From JACKOB01 sp024234575 (lineage in GTDB: Bacteria; Pseudomonadota; Gammaproteobacteria; Pseudomonadales; Oleiphilaceae): DNA of 64,000 nt. The stretch spans positions 372,001 to 436,000 of the forward strand of contig JBPJFZ010000001.1 of assembly GCA_051208035.1 (NCBI GenBank), given 5' to 3'. A model generated the notes under the pieces. The model did not search any database. It had not been told where the DNA came from and saw nothing but the letters and a program-made list of their open reading frames with translations. The translations under genes were made by a program, and so were the position numbers. Below, piece by piece: positions 8,125 through 17,546 of this stretch. Numbering within the stretch: position 1 is the first letter of the stretch; each line of letters starts with the position of its first letter.

Positions 8125-9306
8125 ATGTCCGAACGTAAGTACAGTGCTAAAGAAAAAACGCGCCTTGCGCAACGGGTCACGCTTATCGGAATGGTATTGG
8201 ACATCCTATTGGGTGTGGCAAAGATCATCATCGGCACTTTAGTTCACTCTGTCGCCTTAGTTGCTGACGGCATACATTCTTTTTCTGATGCCATCACCGA
8301 CATAATGGTGTTGGTTATCACCCGCTACTCTCGCCAGGAGCCAGATGAAGAGCATCCTTATGGGCACGAGCGCTTCGAGACTCTTGGTACGATTTTTTTA
8401 GGCAGCACTCTGATTGCTATAGCGGGCGCAATGGCCTGGGATAGCATGATCAGACTCGTAAACGGCAACTCAATTGTTGAAGTCAGCGCATTGGCAATAG
8501 GCATTGCGGTAACATCCATTATCGGTAAAGAGTGGATTTTCAGGTATACGCTCAATATTGCCCATAAAATAAAATCTAATTTACTGATAGCCAATGCATG
8601 GCACAGTAGAAGTGACGCCATATCATCTGTCGTCGTACTTATCGCCCTGCTAGGTTCGGGGTTGGGGCTTCCTTGGCTCGATGCAGTTGCAGCCTGCATC
8701 GTTGGCTTCCTAATCGCCAAAATAGGTTGGGAGCTTGCCTGGGACAGCATAAAAGTGCTGGTAGATACAGCGCCATCACCAGAAGAAACCAAAATGTTTC
8801 ACGACGTTATTTTGGCTACTGATGGCGTCAAAAACGTACATAGCCTGCGCTGTCGACATATGGGCGAAGAGATACTGCTAGATGTACACCTGCAAGTAGC
8901 ACCTGCTATCAGCGTTTCAGAGGGGCACCAGATTGGCTTGGTGGTCTGCAAAAACCTACGGGAGAAGTTTGATCATATCAAAGACATTACTTATCACATC
9001 GATGCAGAAGATGATGACCACTATCACGACAAAAAGAGTGGCTCTCGTAACTTACCACTTCGAAAAGATGTCATGCCAATACTCAAAGAAAAATGGAGCC
9101 CCTTTCTAAACTTTAGTGAAGTAAGCGTGAAACTCCACTACCTCAACAACTCCGTGCAAATAGACTTAATGATCAATGCGAACGGAAAAAAAGCAGATGA
9201 CATAGAGAAAGGCTGGCTTACCAACAAGCTCGTATCAGCCAGCTCAGACCTTGACTGGCTGGGTCAAATCAAGGTCTGGTATTCAGAAGAAGCAGTCAGA
9301 GAATAA
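8125..9306 (+). CDS. Cation diffusion facilitator family transporter
   Basis: Inner-membrane divalent-metal/proton antiporter of the CDF family, 393 residues from the chosen ATG; an in-frame TTG 18 bases upstream is possible but the ATG has AAGAAG seven bases before it. The N-terminal half has about six membrane segments. Metal-site residues appear as ADGIHSFSDAITD in helix 2 and NAWHSRSDAISS (HxxxD) in helix 5. The cytoplasmic C-terminal domain has the family's GEEILLDVHLQV strand and is about 90 residues longer than in FieF, with a His/Asp-rich stretch (DDDHYHDKK). Substrate (Zn, Fe, Mn or Co) cannot be fixed from sequence. Convergent with uvrB. Confidence 0.9.
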   Translation: MSERKYSAKEKTRLAQRVTLIGMVLDILLGVAKIIIGTLVHSVALVADGIHSFSDAITDIMVLVITRYSRQEPDEEHPYGHERFETLGTIFLGSTLIAIAGAMAWDSMIRLVNGNSIVEVSALAIGIAVTSIIGKEWIFRYTLNIAHKIKSNLLIANAWHSRSDAISSVVVLIALLGSGLGLPWLDAVAACIVGFLIAKIGWELAWDSIKVLVDTAPSPEETKMFHDVILATDGVKNVHSLRCRHMGEEILLDVHLQVAPAISVSEGHQIGLVVCKNLREKFDHIKDITYHIDAEDDDHYHDKKSGSRNLPLRKDVMPILKEKWSPFLNFSEVSVKLHYLNNSVQIDLMINANGKKADDIEKGWLTNKLVSASSDLDWLGQIKVWYSEEAVRE

Positions 9307-9323
9307 AATAAAGCCGCCAAAAT

Positions 9324-11345
9324 CTATTGCAAACTTATTAGCAGATGCTGTTTAAGCTCAGATATTTGATCTCGAAGGCTAGCTGCGAGCTCGAAATTTA
9401 AATCGCTGGCTGCCTGATACATTTCATTTTCAATACGTTTAATTTCTTTGCCAAGCTCTTCAGGTGCCAAAAGGCTCAAGGAGTCAGGCTTAGCGGTCTT
9501 AGACGCCCCCCCCTTACCACCTTTAGCTGCCTTATTTTTATAAACAACCGCACCTTCCATAATGTCAGCGACGGATTTGTTAAGCCCTTTCGGTGTGATG
9601 CCATGTTCGAGGTTGTACGCGAGTTGCCGTTCTCGCCTCCGGGCGGTTTCGCTCATCGCACGTTCCATTGAGCCGGTTATCTTGTCTGCATATAAAATAG
9701 CTTTTCCGTTCAGGTTTCGCGCAGCCCTCCCAATCGTTTGAATCAACGACCGTTCAGAACGTAAAAACCCCTCCTTATCTGCATCTAAAATAGTAACCAA
9801 AGAAACTTCGGGCATATCCAAACCTTCCCGCAACAAGTTGATGCCAACCAGAACATCAAATTCACCAATACGAAGATTTCGGATTATTTCCACACGTTCC
9901 ACTGTATCGATATCCGAGTGCAAATAACTTACTCGAACACCATGTTCAAGCAAGAAATCAGTCAAATCTTCGGCCATTCTCTTAGTCAGCACGGTAACTA
10001 ACACACGGTCACCCATCGCTACCCGTTCTCCAATCTCGGAAAGCAGGTCATCAACCTGAGTTGATGCGGGTCGTATTTCAATCGTCGGATCGAGCAACCC
10101 GGTAGGCCTGACTACCTGCTCGACTACTTGCGAAGAGTATTTTGCCTCATAGTGTGAAGGTGTTGCCGAAACAAATATCATCTGCGGTGCGATACTCTCC
10201 CACTCTTCAAACTTCATTGGCCGGTTATCCAACGCCGAGGGCAGCCTGAACCCATAGTTCACCAGGTTTTCTTTGCGTGAGCGATCGCCTTTATACATGG
10301 CCCCCAACTGCGGAATAGTCACATGGGACTCATCAATTACCAATAACGCATCTTTGGGCAGATAATCGAACAACGTAGGCGGTGGCGATCCAGGCGCTCT
10401 ACCCGAAAGATAACGAGAGTAATTTTCGATACCATTGCAATACCCTAACTCAAGCATCATCTCGATGTCATAACGAGTTCTCTCCTCAAGCCTCTGAGCC
10501 TCTACCAACCGGTTTTCTTGACGCAAATATTCCAGTCGCCCCTTCAACTCTTCCTTTACTTGCTCAGCTGCATTGAGAATAGTTTCCCGCGGAGTGACAT
10601 AATGAGATTTCGGATAAACAGTGACGCGCGGTACTTTTCGCAGCACCTCCCCCGTAAGAGGGTCGAAAAAGCTTAAAGCCTCAACCTCATCATCAAAGAG
10701 CTCAATGCGAATCGCCTCCTTTTCTGACTCCGCAGGAAAAATATCAATAACATCCCCACGCACACGATAGGTTGCCCTATGTAACTCAATATCATTTCTT
10801 GTGTACTGAAGCTCAGCAAGCCGTTGAATAATCTGGCGCTGATCCGCCCGATCCCCTCGATTAAGATGCAACATCATTTTCAAATATAATTGCGGGTCGC
10901 CCAGGCCGTAAATAGACGACACAGTTGCCACAATAATCGCATCATTACGTTCTAACAGCGCTTTAGTGGCCGACAACCGCATTTGCTCTATATGCTCGTT
11001 GATAGATGCATCTTTTTCAATATAGGTGTCAGAGGAAGGGACGTAAGCTTCGGGCTGATAGTAATCATAGTAAGAAACGAAATATTCAACAGAGTTTGCC
11101 GGAAAGAACTCTTTAAATTCGCCATACAATTGCGCCGCGAGCGTTTTATTATGAGCCAAAACAATCGTCGGCCGCTGCACAGCCGCAATGACATTTGCAA
11201 TAGTAAAAGTCTTACCAGAACCCGTCACACCCAAAAGTGTTTGGTGGGCCAACCCACTGTTTAAACCATCAACCAACTTAGAAATTGCTGCCGGCTGATC
11301 TCCAGCAGGCAAATAATTTGCTGAAACCTCGAAATGACCGCTCAT
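9324..11345 (-). CDS. uvrB: Excinuclease ABC subunit B
   Basis: DNA-damage-verifying helicase-like subunit of UvrABC nucleotide excision repair. 673 residues, normal length. Seen: Walker A GVTGSGKT at 39-46, the beta-hairpin YYDYYQPEAYVP at about 92-103 that clamps the damaged strand, the DESH box followed by VTIPQLGAMYKGD, helicase motif VSATPSHYE, motif VI QTIGRAARN, and the C-terminal UVR domain (LEKEIKRIENEM-like helix pair) that contacts UvrC. Starts with ATG and runs alone, divergent from aspC with an 80-bp gap. I saw no LexA box there that I would trust. Confidence 0.98.
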   Translation of the reverse strand: MSGHFEVSANYLPAGDQPAAISKLVDGLNSGLAHQTLLGVTGSGKTFTIANVIAAVQRPTIVLAHNKTLAAQLYGEFKEFFPANSVEYFVSYYDYYQPEAYVPSSDTYIEKDASINEHIEQMRLSATKALLERNDAIIVATVSSIYGLGDPQLYLKMMLHLNRGDRADQRQIIQRLAELQYTRNDIELHRATYRVRGDVIDIFPAESEKEAIRIELFDDEVEALSFFDPLTGEVLRKVPRVTVYPKSHYVTPRETILNAAEQVKEELKGRLEYLRQENRLVEAQRLEERTRYDIEMMLELGYCNGIENYSRYLSGRAPGSPPPTLFDYLPKDALLVIDESHVTIPQLGAMYKGDRSRKENLVNYGFRLPSALDNRPMKFEEWESIAPQMIFVSATPSHYEAKYSSQVVEQVVRPTGLLDPTIEIRPASTQVDDLLSEIGERVAMGDRVLVTVLTKRMAEDLTDFLLEHGVRVSYLHSDIDTVERVEIIRNLRIGEFDVLVGINLLREGLDMPEVSLVTILDADKEGFLRSERSLIQTIGRAARNLNGKAILYADKITGSMERAMSETARRRERQLAYNLEHGITPKGLNKSVADIMEGAVVYKNKAAKGGKGGASKTAKPDSLSLLAPEELGKEIKRIENEMYQAASDLNFELAASLRDQISELKQHLLISLQ

Positions 11346-11442
11346 TAGTATTCCAGATTTAAATAGAAAAATGTTATCATTTTCACGTTTTGTCCGCTTG
11401 AATTAATCACTATTTTTCAGACTTCAATTGAGGATCAAGAGC

Positions 11443-12630
11443 TTGGAAGTTCAACTCTCAAACCGTGTACAATCAATCAAACCCTCCCCTACACTTGCTG
11501 TTACCAACAAGGCAGCCGAGCTAAAAGCTGCTGGCGAAGACATTATCGGCCTCGGTGCTGGTGAACCAGATTTCGACACGCCACAGCACATTAAAGACGC
11601 CGCCATTAAAGCAATCAACGAAGGGCAAACCAAATATACAGCCGTTGATGGCACCCCAAGTCTGAAGAAAGCTATTATTAACAAGTTTAAACGCGACAAC
11701 CAGCTTAGTTACGAACCAAATCAGATATTGGTTTCCTGCGGCGGCAAACAAAGCTTTTTTAATTTAGCCCTGGCCCTTCTAAACCCTGGTGATGAAGTTA
11801 TTATTCCTGCACCTTACTGGGTTTCTTATCCAGACATGGTTCTTGTTGCAGAAGGCAAACCGGTTTTCATCGAAACTACGCAAGCGCAGCAATACAAAAT
11901 TACTCCGGCACAGCTCGAATCTGCTATTACTGAGAGAACAAAGCTCTTCGTAATCAACAGCCCATCCAACCCCTCCGGAATCAGTTACTCCAAAAATGAG
12001 CTAAAAGCGCTAAGTGAAGTTCTGCTTCGTCATCCGCACGTTCTCGTTGCAACAGATGACATGTACGAACATATCGTCTGGGGTGATGAAGCATTTTCAA
12101 ACATACTCAATGTTTGCCCAGAATTATACGAAAGAACATTTGTACTAAACGGCGTATCCAAAGCTTATTCCATGACAGGCTGGCGCATAGGATACGCAGC
12201 AGGCCCGGTAAAAGTTATTGCCGCGATGAAAAAAATACAGTCCCAGAGCACTTCAAACCCGACATCGATATCCCAGGTAGCGGCACAGGTGGCTCTCGAC
12301 TCTTCGCAAGACTGTATTGATGTGATGGTAAAAGAATTCAAGAAACGTCACGATTATCTTGTAGAAGCGCTAAACTCAATCCCAGGTATAAAATGTATAC
12401 CTGCCAATGGTACATTTTACGCCTTCCCATCTGTTGAGGGAGCCATAGCTGCATTGGATGGTGTTGAGAATGATGTCGAATTCTCCGAATACTTGCTGAA
12501 AAAGGCTGGGGTAGCAGTTGTACCTGGCTCAGCATTTGGAACACCAGGACATATGAGACTTAGCTTCGCAACATCAAGCAAGAACCTGGAAAACGCAGTG
12601 AGTCGCATTCGCGACGCCTTATGTAAGTAA
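11443..12630 (+). CDS. aspC: Pyridoxal-phosphate aspartate/aromatic aminotransferase, TTG start
   Basis: Class I aminotransferase of the Ib aspartate-aminotransferase type, transferring amino groups between aspartate and 2-oxoglutarate, 395 residues. Features: GLGAGEPDFDTP near the N-terminus, NSPSNPSG, the PLP-lysine segment NGVSKAYSMTGWRIGY, and C-terminal MRLSFATS. No ATG is available: homologues begin near VQLSNRVQSIKPSPT, which points to TTG at 11443, eight bases after AGGA; a second TTG at 11428 would add five residues but lacks a spacing-correct ribosome site. In Pseudomonas the homologue also faces uvrB. Followed by a 13-bp hairpin. Confidence 0.93.
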   Translation: MEVQLSNRVQSIKPSPTLAVTNKAAELKAAGEDIIGLGAGEPDFDTPQHIKDAAIKAINEGQTKYTAVDGTPSLKKAIINKFKRDNQLSYEPNQILVSCGGKQSFFNLALALLNPGDEVIIPAPYWVSYPDMVLVAEGKPVFIETTQAQQYKITPAQLESAITERTKLFVINSPSNPSGISYSKNELKALSEVLLRHPHVLVATDDMYEHIVWGDEAFSNILNVCPELYERTFVLNGVSKAYSMTGWRIGYAAGPVKVIAAMKKIQSQSTSNPTSISQVAAQVALDSSQDCIDVMVKEFKKRHDYLVEALNSIPGIKCIPANGTFYAFPSVEGAIAALDGVENDVEFSEYLLKKAGVAVVPGSAFGTPGHMRLSFATSSKNLENAVSRIRDALCK

Positions 12631-12642
12631 GCGTTACCAGAT

Positions 12643-12672
12643 ATTAGTGGCAGAAATAATTCTGCCACTAAT
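12643..12672 (+). terminator. Perfect 13-bp hairpin after aspC
   Basis: Inverted repeat ATTAGTGGCAGAA/TTCTGCCACTAAT with a 4-nt loop, 12 bp past the aspC stop. There is no clear T-run after it, so termination strength is uncertain. Confidence 0.6.
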
Positions 12673-12698
12673 AAAATGCAATTTTGAAAAAAACAGGG

Positions 12699-12727
12699 TT
12701 GACGAGCCAGCACTCACTATATAAGAT
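12699..12727 (+). promoter_or_regulatory. Promoter of tRNA-Asn
   Basis: TTGACG (-35), a 17-bp spacer and TAAGAT (-10), placed so that transcription would start about 15 bases before the mature tRNA. The bases just after the -10 are GC-rich (GCGCCC), the discriminator type seen in stringently controlled stable-RNA promoters. Confidence 0.7.
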
Positions 12728-12748
12728 AGCGCCCTCAATCGATGCTGA

Positions 12749-12824
12749 TCCCCGATAGCTCAGTTGGTAGAGCAACGGACTGTTAATCCGTTTGTCCCTG
12801 GTTCGAGCCCAGGTCGGGGAGCCA
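12749..12824 (+). tRNA. tRNA-Asn (GTT)
   Basis: 76 nt cloverleaf with CCA encoded. Acceptor TCCCCGA pairs with TCGGGGA, D-arm AGCTCAGTTGGTAGAGC, anticodon loop CTGTTAA reading GTT, T-loop GGTTCGAGCCC. Discriminator base G. The same aspC/pyrF neighbourhood carries tRNA-Asn in Pseudomonas. Confidence 0.98.
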
Positions 12825-12901
12825 CTCAGCATACCCCCTATACCATTTCTCATCAATACAAACAGCACCGCAACTAAATGACAAGCCCAGTGCATAATTT
12901 G

Positions 12902-13618
12902 TTAGCCGGAGATTTCCTTTAGAATTGTTTCAAGCGCCCACTGAGGCGAATCTGCTTTAGTAATTGGTCGACCAATCACCAGATAGTCACTACCCATTCT
13001 AACTGCATCTGATGGGGTAACAATGCGCACCTGATCATCGGCGACAGCAAAAGCAGGCCTGATACCTGGTGTAACTAAGAGAAAATCCTCCCCCAGCTCC
13101 CGGCGCAGCAGATTAACTTCACGGGCAGAACAGACAACGCCATCGAAACCACAGTCTTTTGCTAATGTCGCTAACGCTAGCACTTGTGAATCGATATCTC
13201 GAACAACACCAACTGACTGCAACTGCCCAGCATCCATACTGGTAAGAACTGTCACAGCAATCAGCAGTGGTACGGACTTTCCTGCAGCTTTGCGCGCTCT
13301 CATCCTTGCTACACATTCCTTCAGCATCACGGGGCCACCAGAAGCATGAACATTAACCATCCAAACTCCCATTTCTGCAGCCGCTTCAATCGCAGATGCC
13401 GTAGTGTTTGGTATATCGTGAAACTTAAGATCAAGAAAAACATCAAAACCCAAACGTTGAATATCTAAAACAACTCCAGGCCCAGCGCTTGTGAAAAGCT
13501 CTTTCCCTACTTTAACGCGACACTTTTTTGGGTCGATATTCGTTAAAAAATCAAGCGCTGATTTGGGGTTATCATAATCCAAAGCAATCACAACAGGTTT
13601 AGTTTCATTAACTGGCAC
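12902..13618 (-). CDS. pyrF: Orotidine 5'-phosphate decarboxylase
   Basis: Last step of UMP synthesis. 238 residues, single TIM barrel. The catalytic Asp-Lys-Asp network is in LDLKFHDIPNTTA; the substrate phosphate site is in LLVTPGIRP and YLVIGRPITKA. The start is GTG with GAGGAA upstream. It is the last gene of the long minus-strand run that begins at gyrA, 46 bp after lapB, matching the lapA-lapB-pyrF order of Pseudomonas and E. coli. Full length. Confidence 0.97.
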   Translation of the reverse strand: MPVNETKPVVIALDYDNPKSALDFLTNIDPKKCRVKVGKELFTSAGPGVVLDIQRLGFDVFLDLKFHDIPNTTASAIEAAAEMGVWMVNVHASGGPVMLKECVARMRARKAAGKSVPLLIAVTVLTSMDAGQLQSVGVVRDIDSQVLALATLAKDCGFDGVVCSAREVNLLRRELGEDFLLVTPGIRPAFAVADDQVRIVTPSDAVRMGSDYLVIGRPITKADSPQWALETILKEISG

Positions 13619-13664
13619 TTATATTCCTCACTATTACAGATTCTAATTTTTAGACCGGTCCGAG

Positions 13665-14861
13665 CTAAAGCGCTACTTTTGACAACAATGGCGTATCAAC
13701 AACGGGCTTAATCGACGACCATACTCTGCAACTGGGACACAGCCAGTACAAACTTTTAGCCTCAAACCCACAACACAAACATTTATAAAGGGAAATTTCA
13801 GACCGTATTTGGCCACACACCTCTACAATATCCGACAGCACTCTTTCATTAACACCAACTTTACTTGTCGTGAGGGGAAAATGGGAATGGAAAAAGCCTG
13901 CCAACTGGAGCAAACCGAATAGCCTGGGATAGGCCTTTAAGTGATTTTCAAGTAAATCTATTGCCTCCCTTTCTCTCCCCATCTCACCCAACAACTCAGA
14001 GATACCCACAATCAGCCCTAGCTTAGGGTGGTCATTATACATTTTTTGCAAAAAGCGTAAGGCGACATCTCGCTCAAGACCAAATGAAACACACTGCAAA
14101 ACATTATTTGCCACATCAAATGCATAAGCTTCATCCGCATGCATTACCTTTTTCAGGTTAGTTAATGCTGAATTGAAATCTTTTAACTTAGCATTGAGAT
14201 CACTTAACAAAAAAGCGGCGCGCACACACCCTTTATCGAAATCTAATGACGCCCGAATTCGCTGTTGTGCTTCGTAATACTCACCACGATCTATGAGAAA
14301 TTGAGCAAGCTCACAACAAAAATGCGCCAACCTGGAATGATATGAGCCTACTAGCTTAGCATCGAGAGACGTAACGATTTTAAGTGCTTTCTCCCACTCT
14401 TTTTCTTGCTGATAAATATCAATAAGCTTGGGAATGGCTAATGCTCGATACTCCTTTTGCTCCATAATTTTTAGCAGCAACGCTTCCGCACGATCGAGCA
14501 AGCCAGCTGCCATGTAGTCCTTAGCCAACTCTAAAGCAACTTCTCCGTATATATGACTGGGAATTTCAGGATGCCCCAACAAATTTTGATGCAAGCCTAT
14601 CGCCTTCTCGACCTCGCCACTTTTACGATAATGCCCACCAACCGCCAGGTGGATACCAAAGGTATCTTTTGATACTTCAAGGGACTTTAACAGCTTTGAT
14701 ATTTCACGATCGTCATCTAAATGAAAGAGCAGATTAAGCTTCTCTTTTAATTTTTCTTGCGAAGAATAGTGAAATTTTTTGAAATTGAATTGCAGATACG
14801 CGATGGCGTAACCTATACCGACTGAACCAAGCAGAATAAAATACTGAACCAATCCGTCCAT
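13665..14861 (-). CDS. lapB: Lipopolysaccharide assembly protein B (YciM)
   Basis: Membrane-anchored TPR protein that couples LPS synthesis to FtsH-mediated degradation of LpxC. 398 residues: one N-terminal membrane helix (FILLGSVGIGYAIAYLQF), nine or so TPR-like helix pairs, and a C-terminal rubredoxin-type metal site with paired cysteines CLCC and CPSC. The ATG has GGAG five bases upstream. Lies directly after lapA. All landmark parts are present, so it should be functional and probably essential or nearly so, as in E. coli. Confidence 0.95.
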   Translation of the reverse strand: MDGLVQYFILLGSVGIGYAIAYLQFNFKKFHYSSQEKLKEKLNLLFHLDDDREISKLLKSLEVSKDTFGIHLAVGGHYRKSGEVEKAIGLHQNLLGHPEIPSHIYGEVALELAKDYMAAGLLDRAEALLLKIMEQKEYRALAIPKLIDIYQQEKEWEKALKIVTSLDAKLVGSYHSRLAHFCCELAQFLIDRGEYYEAQQRIRASLDFDKGCVRAAFLLSDLNAKLKDFNSALTNLKKVMHADEAYAFDVANNVLQCVSFGLERDVALRFLQKMYNDHPKLGLIVGISELLGEMGREREAIDLLENHLKAYPRLFGLLQLAGFFHSHFPLTTSKVGVNERVLSDIVEVCGQIRSEISLYKCLCCGFEAKSLYWLCPSCRVWSSIKPVVDTPLLSKVAL

Positions 14862-14881
14862 TCAATCTCCGGAGGTGCGTG

Positions 14882-15163
14882 CTAGCTAACCTTACCTGGG
14901 TCCGACTTCTCGAGCGCTCTTAAACGATGCTCTATAAGCTTCTTAGAAGCATGAACCTTAAACACACTCGCCAACCCGACAACCAATCCGAGCACCGCGC
15001 CCAACACGAATGCCGCAACCACTACAAACGATAGCTGAAGTGTACCACTCAAAAAAACCAAGTCGATTGTAACCATTGCTGAGTTTTTTAGTGAAAACAC
15101 AGTGCCTGCAAACAAAATTAATAAGACAATTGCGACTAAAAATATACGTTTAATAATGGCCAA
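14882..15163 (-). CDS. lapA: Lipopolysaccharide assembly protein A domain protein
   Basis: 93-residue inner-membrane protein of the LapA (DUF1049) family. Two hydrophobic helices are evident (IFLVAIVLLILFAGTVF and FVVVAAFVLGAVLGLVVG), separated by the conserved NSAMVTIDLVFLSG-like loop, followed by a basic cytoplasmic tail. It acts with LapB in regulating LPS assembly. Spacing to lapB is 20 bp; a terminator separates it from ihfB upstream, so lapA-lapB-pyrF may start from a promoter in the 149-bp gap. Confidence 0.9.
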   Translation of the reverse strand: MAIIKRIFLVAIVLLILFAGTVFSLKNSAMVTIDLVFLSGTLQLSFVVVAAFVLGAVLGLVVGLASVFKVHASKKLIEHRLRALEKSDPGKVS

Positions 15164-15245
15164 AATCTTCCCTCCGTTTCGCAGGCATAATACCTGCCTA
15201 CAGCAATAAAATGAAGCACAGAACGCCGATCATACAAACTAAACA

Positions 15246-15270
15246 AAAAAGCCCTCAATCTATAGAGGGC
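15246..15270 (-). terminator. Terminator after ihfB
   Basis: On the minus strand GCCCTC/GAGGGC with an 8-nt loop, followed by TTTTTTG. About 40 bp past the ihfB stop. Confidence 0.8.
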
Positions 15271-15312
15271 TTCATTCGGCAAATTTAACCACATATCACT
15301 ACAGAGTTTGCA

Positions 15313-15609
15313 TCAATATCCCTGCTTAAGACTGTCATTCACCTGATCACGCAGTTCTTTTCCTGGTTTAAAATGAGGGACATATTTTGCTTCCAAACTA
15401 ACAGAATCTCCAGTTTTTGGATTTCTACCGGTTCGAGGCGCACGAAAATGCAAGGAGAAACTACCAAACCCCCTGATTTCTATTCTATTTCCTTGAGATA
15501 AAGCCTGAGACATATGCTCTATGACGGTTTTCACCGCAAGCTCTACGTCTTTAATGTTTAACTGTGTTTGTTTGGCGGCGATAATCTCGACCAACTCTGA
15601 CTTAGTCAT
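15313..15609 (-). CDS. ihfB: Integration host factor beta subunit
   Basis: DNA-bending nucleoid protein, partner of IhfA. 98 residues from the ATG that gives the canonical MTKSELVEIIAA start and has AGGGA six bases upstream; a longer in-frame start adds six residues without support. Family signatures: IEIRGFGSFSLHFR and the beta-arm APRTGRNPKTG that carries the intercalating Pro. Located between rpsA and lapA as in Pseudomonas and E. coli. A strong hairpin on each side suggests it is partly insulated from its neighbours. Confidence 0.97.
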   Translation of the reverse strand: MTKSELVEIIAAKQTQLNIKDVELAVKTVIEHMSQALSQGNRIEIRGFGSFSLHFRAPRTGRNPKTGDSVSLEAKYVPHFKPGKELRDQVNDSLKQGY

Positions 15610-15664
15610 AGACAGTCCCTTAATCATTGAATTATCAAGAGTTTAGTCAAGGTTTAAATAAAAG

Positions 15665-15699
15665 ACAAAAAAAAACGGGCTCTTAGCCCGTTTTTTTTA
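15665..15699 (-). terminator. Bidirectional-type terminator between rpsA and ihfB
   Basis: ACGGGCT/AGCCCGT stem with a 3-nt loop, flanked by A- and T-runs of eight or more on both sides. 32 bp after the rpsA stop. Would attenuate rpsA transcription into ihfB. Confidence 0.85.
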
Positions 15700-15730
15700 T
15701 TACTTTAGCAAAAACTACTAAAAATCGATC

Positions 15731-17413
15731 TTACTGATCCTTATTTTGCATTTGCTCTTTGATCAAACCACCAATGGTAGTAGGACCAGCAGTTTCCATT
15801 TGCTTCTCTTTAACGTCTTTAATGGCCTGCTTTTCATCGTCAACATCCTTCGACTTAACCGAAAGATTGATTACACGATTCTTGCGATCAACACTAATGA
15901 TTTTGGCCTCAACCTCATCACCTTCGTTCAAGGCATTACGCGCATCTTCAACTTTATCTCGACTGATTTCTGATGCCTTCAAGATTGCTTCAACGTCATC
16001 ATTCAACGCAATAATAGCAGCCTTAGCATCTACTGACTTAACAACGCCAGTAATAATGGCACCTTTATCATTCACTTGTACATACTCTGCAAACGGATCG
16101 CTATCCAGCTGCTTAACACCCAGAGAAATACGCTCTCTTTCAGGGTCTACAGAAAGAATAACAGTTTCGATCTCGTCGCCTTTCTTGTACTTGCGAACAG
16201 CTTCTTCGCCAGTCTCATTCCAAGAAATGTCAGACAAATGCACCAAACCATCTATACCGCCATCCAAGCCGATGAAGATACCGAAGTCAGTGATTGACTT
16301 GATTTTTCCGGAGATCTTATCGTTCTTGTTAAATCTTGATGAGAAATCTTCCCATGGATTTGACTGGCACTGCTTGATACCCAAGGAAATACGACGACGC
16401 TCCTCATCAATATCAAGAACCATAACTTCAATTTCATCACCAAGCTGAACAACTTTTGATGGATGAATGTTTTTGTTAGTCCAATCCATTTCAGATACGT
16501 GAACCAAACCTTCAACACCTTCTTCAAGCTCTGCAAAGCAACCATAATCGGTAAGATTTGTTACTTTCGCTGTTACCCGAGTATTCTCTGGGTATCTAGC
16601 CTTGATTTGAACCCACGGATCTTCACCCAACTGCTTGAGGCCAAGAGACACACGATTTCTCTCGCGATCAAACTTCAACACCTTAACGTTGATTTCATCA
16701 CCAACATTAACGATTTCACTTGGGTGCTTGATTCTCTTCCAGGCCATATCAGTGATATGCAACAGACCATCGACGCCGCCCAAATCAACGAACGCACCGT
16801 AGTCAGTAAGGTTCTTAACGATACCTTTAACTTCCATACCTTCTGTCAATGCAGACAACAACGCTTCTCTTTCTGCACTGTTTTCAGCCTCAAGTACTGA
16901 TCGACGCGAAACTACAACGTTGTTGCGCTTCTGATCCAACTTGATAACTTTAAATTCAAGCTCTTTACCTTCCAGGTGTAACGTGTCACGAACTGGACGA
17001 ACATCAACCAAAGATCCTGGCAAGAACGCTCTTATACCGGCTACGTCAACGGTGAATCCACCCTTAACCTTGCCATTGATCACGCCCATAACGACTTTTT
17101 CAGCCAAATGCGCTTTTTCGAGATCTTTCCAAGCTTCCGCACGCTTAGCTTTTTCACGAGAAAGTCTGGTCTCACCGAAACCATCTTCAACTGCATCCAG
17201 TGCAACCTGAACCTCATCACCAACCTTGATGTTCAACTCACCAGCATCATTCAAGAACTGAACCAGGGGAATAACACCCTCAGATTTCAATCCAGCATTT
17301 ACAGTTACCCAGTCATTATCAATCTCTACAATCACGCCTGTGATAATAGAACCAGGTTGCATATCCAGTTCTTTCAAACTTTCTTCAAAAAGTTCAGCAA
17401 AGCTCTCGCTCAT
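15731..17413 (-). CDS. rpsA: 30S ribosomal protein S1
   Basis: RNA-binding ribosomal protein that docks mRNAs on the 30S subunit. 560 residues from the ATG giving MSESFAELFEESL, which has GGAAGAG upstream; an earlier in-frame start lacks homology. Six S1 repeats can be followed, with the repeated signatures TDYGAFVDLGGVDGLLH, TDYGCFAELEEGVEGLVH and TDFGIFIGLDGGIDGLVH in repeats 3-5. It follows cmk, the classic cmk-rpsA pair. Normal length for gammaproteobacteria. Confidence 0.98.
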   Translation of the reverse strand: MSESFAELFEESLKELDMQPGSIITGVIVEIDNDWVTVNAGLKSEGVIPLVQFLNDAGELNIKVGDEVQVALDAVEDGFGETRLSREKAKRAEAWKDLEKAHLAEKVVMGVINGKVKGGFTVDVAGIRAFLPGSLVDVRPVRDTLHLEGKELEFKVIKLDQKRNNVVVSRRSVLEAENSAEREALLSALTEGMEVKGIVKNLTDYGAFVDLGGVDGLLHITDMAWKRIKHPSEIVNVGDEINVKVLKFDRERNRVSLGLKQLGEDPWVQIKARYPENTRVTAKVTNLTDYGCFAELEEGVEGLVHVSEMDWTNKNIHPSKVVQLGDEIEVMVLDIDEERRRISLGIKQCQSNPWEDFSSRFNKNDKISGKIKSITDFGIFIGLDGGIDGLVHLSDISWNETGEEAVRKYKKGDEIETVILSVDPERERISLGVKQLDSDPFAEYVQVNDKGAIITGVVKSVDAKAAIIALNDDVEAILKASEISRDKVEDARNALNEGDEVEAKIISVDRKNRVINLSVKSKDVDDEKQAIKDVKEKQMETAGPTTIGGLIKEQMQNKDQ

Positions 17414-17546
17414 TACTCTTCCTATGTGATCAATATAATCTTCCGTCTGCCAGTACAACGGGTTTGTTTATTTATGGTTTCTGCAGTGCCACCTGGCTTA
17501 AAACTCACTTTCGAAACCGGTCATTTATGATGTTAAATTACAAAAG

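Noticed and set aside
12668..12895. Minus-strand frame across tRNA-Asn
   Set aside because: It translates the complement of the tRNA gene; a known false-positive pattern.
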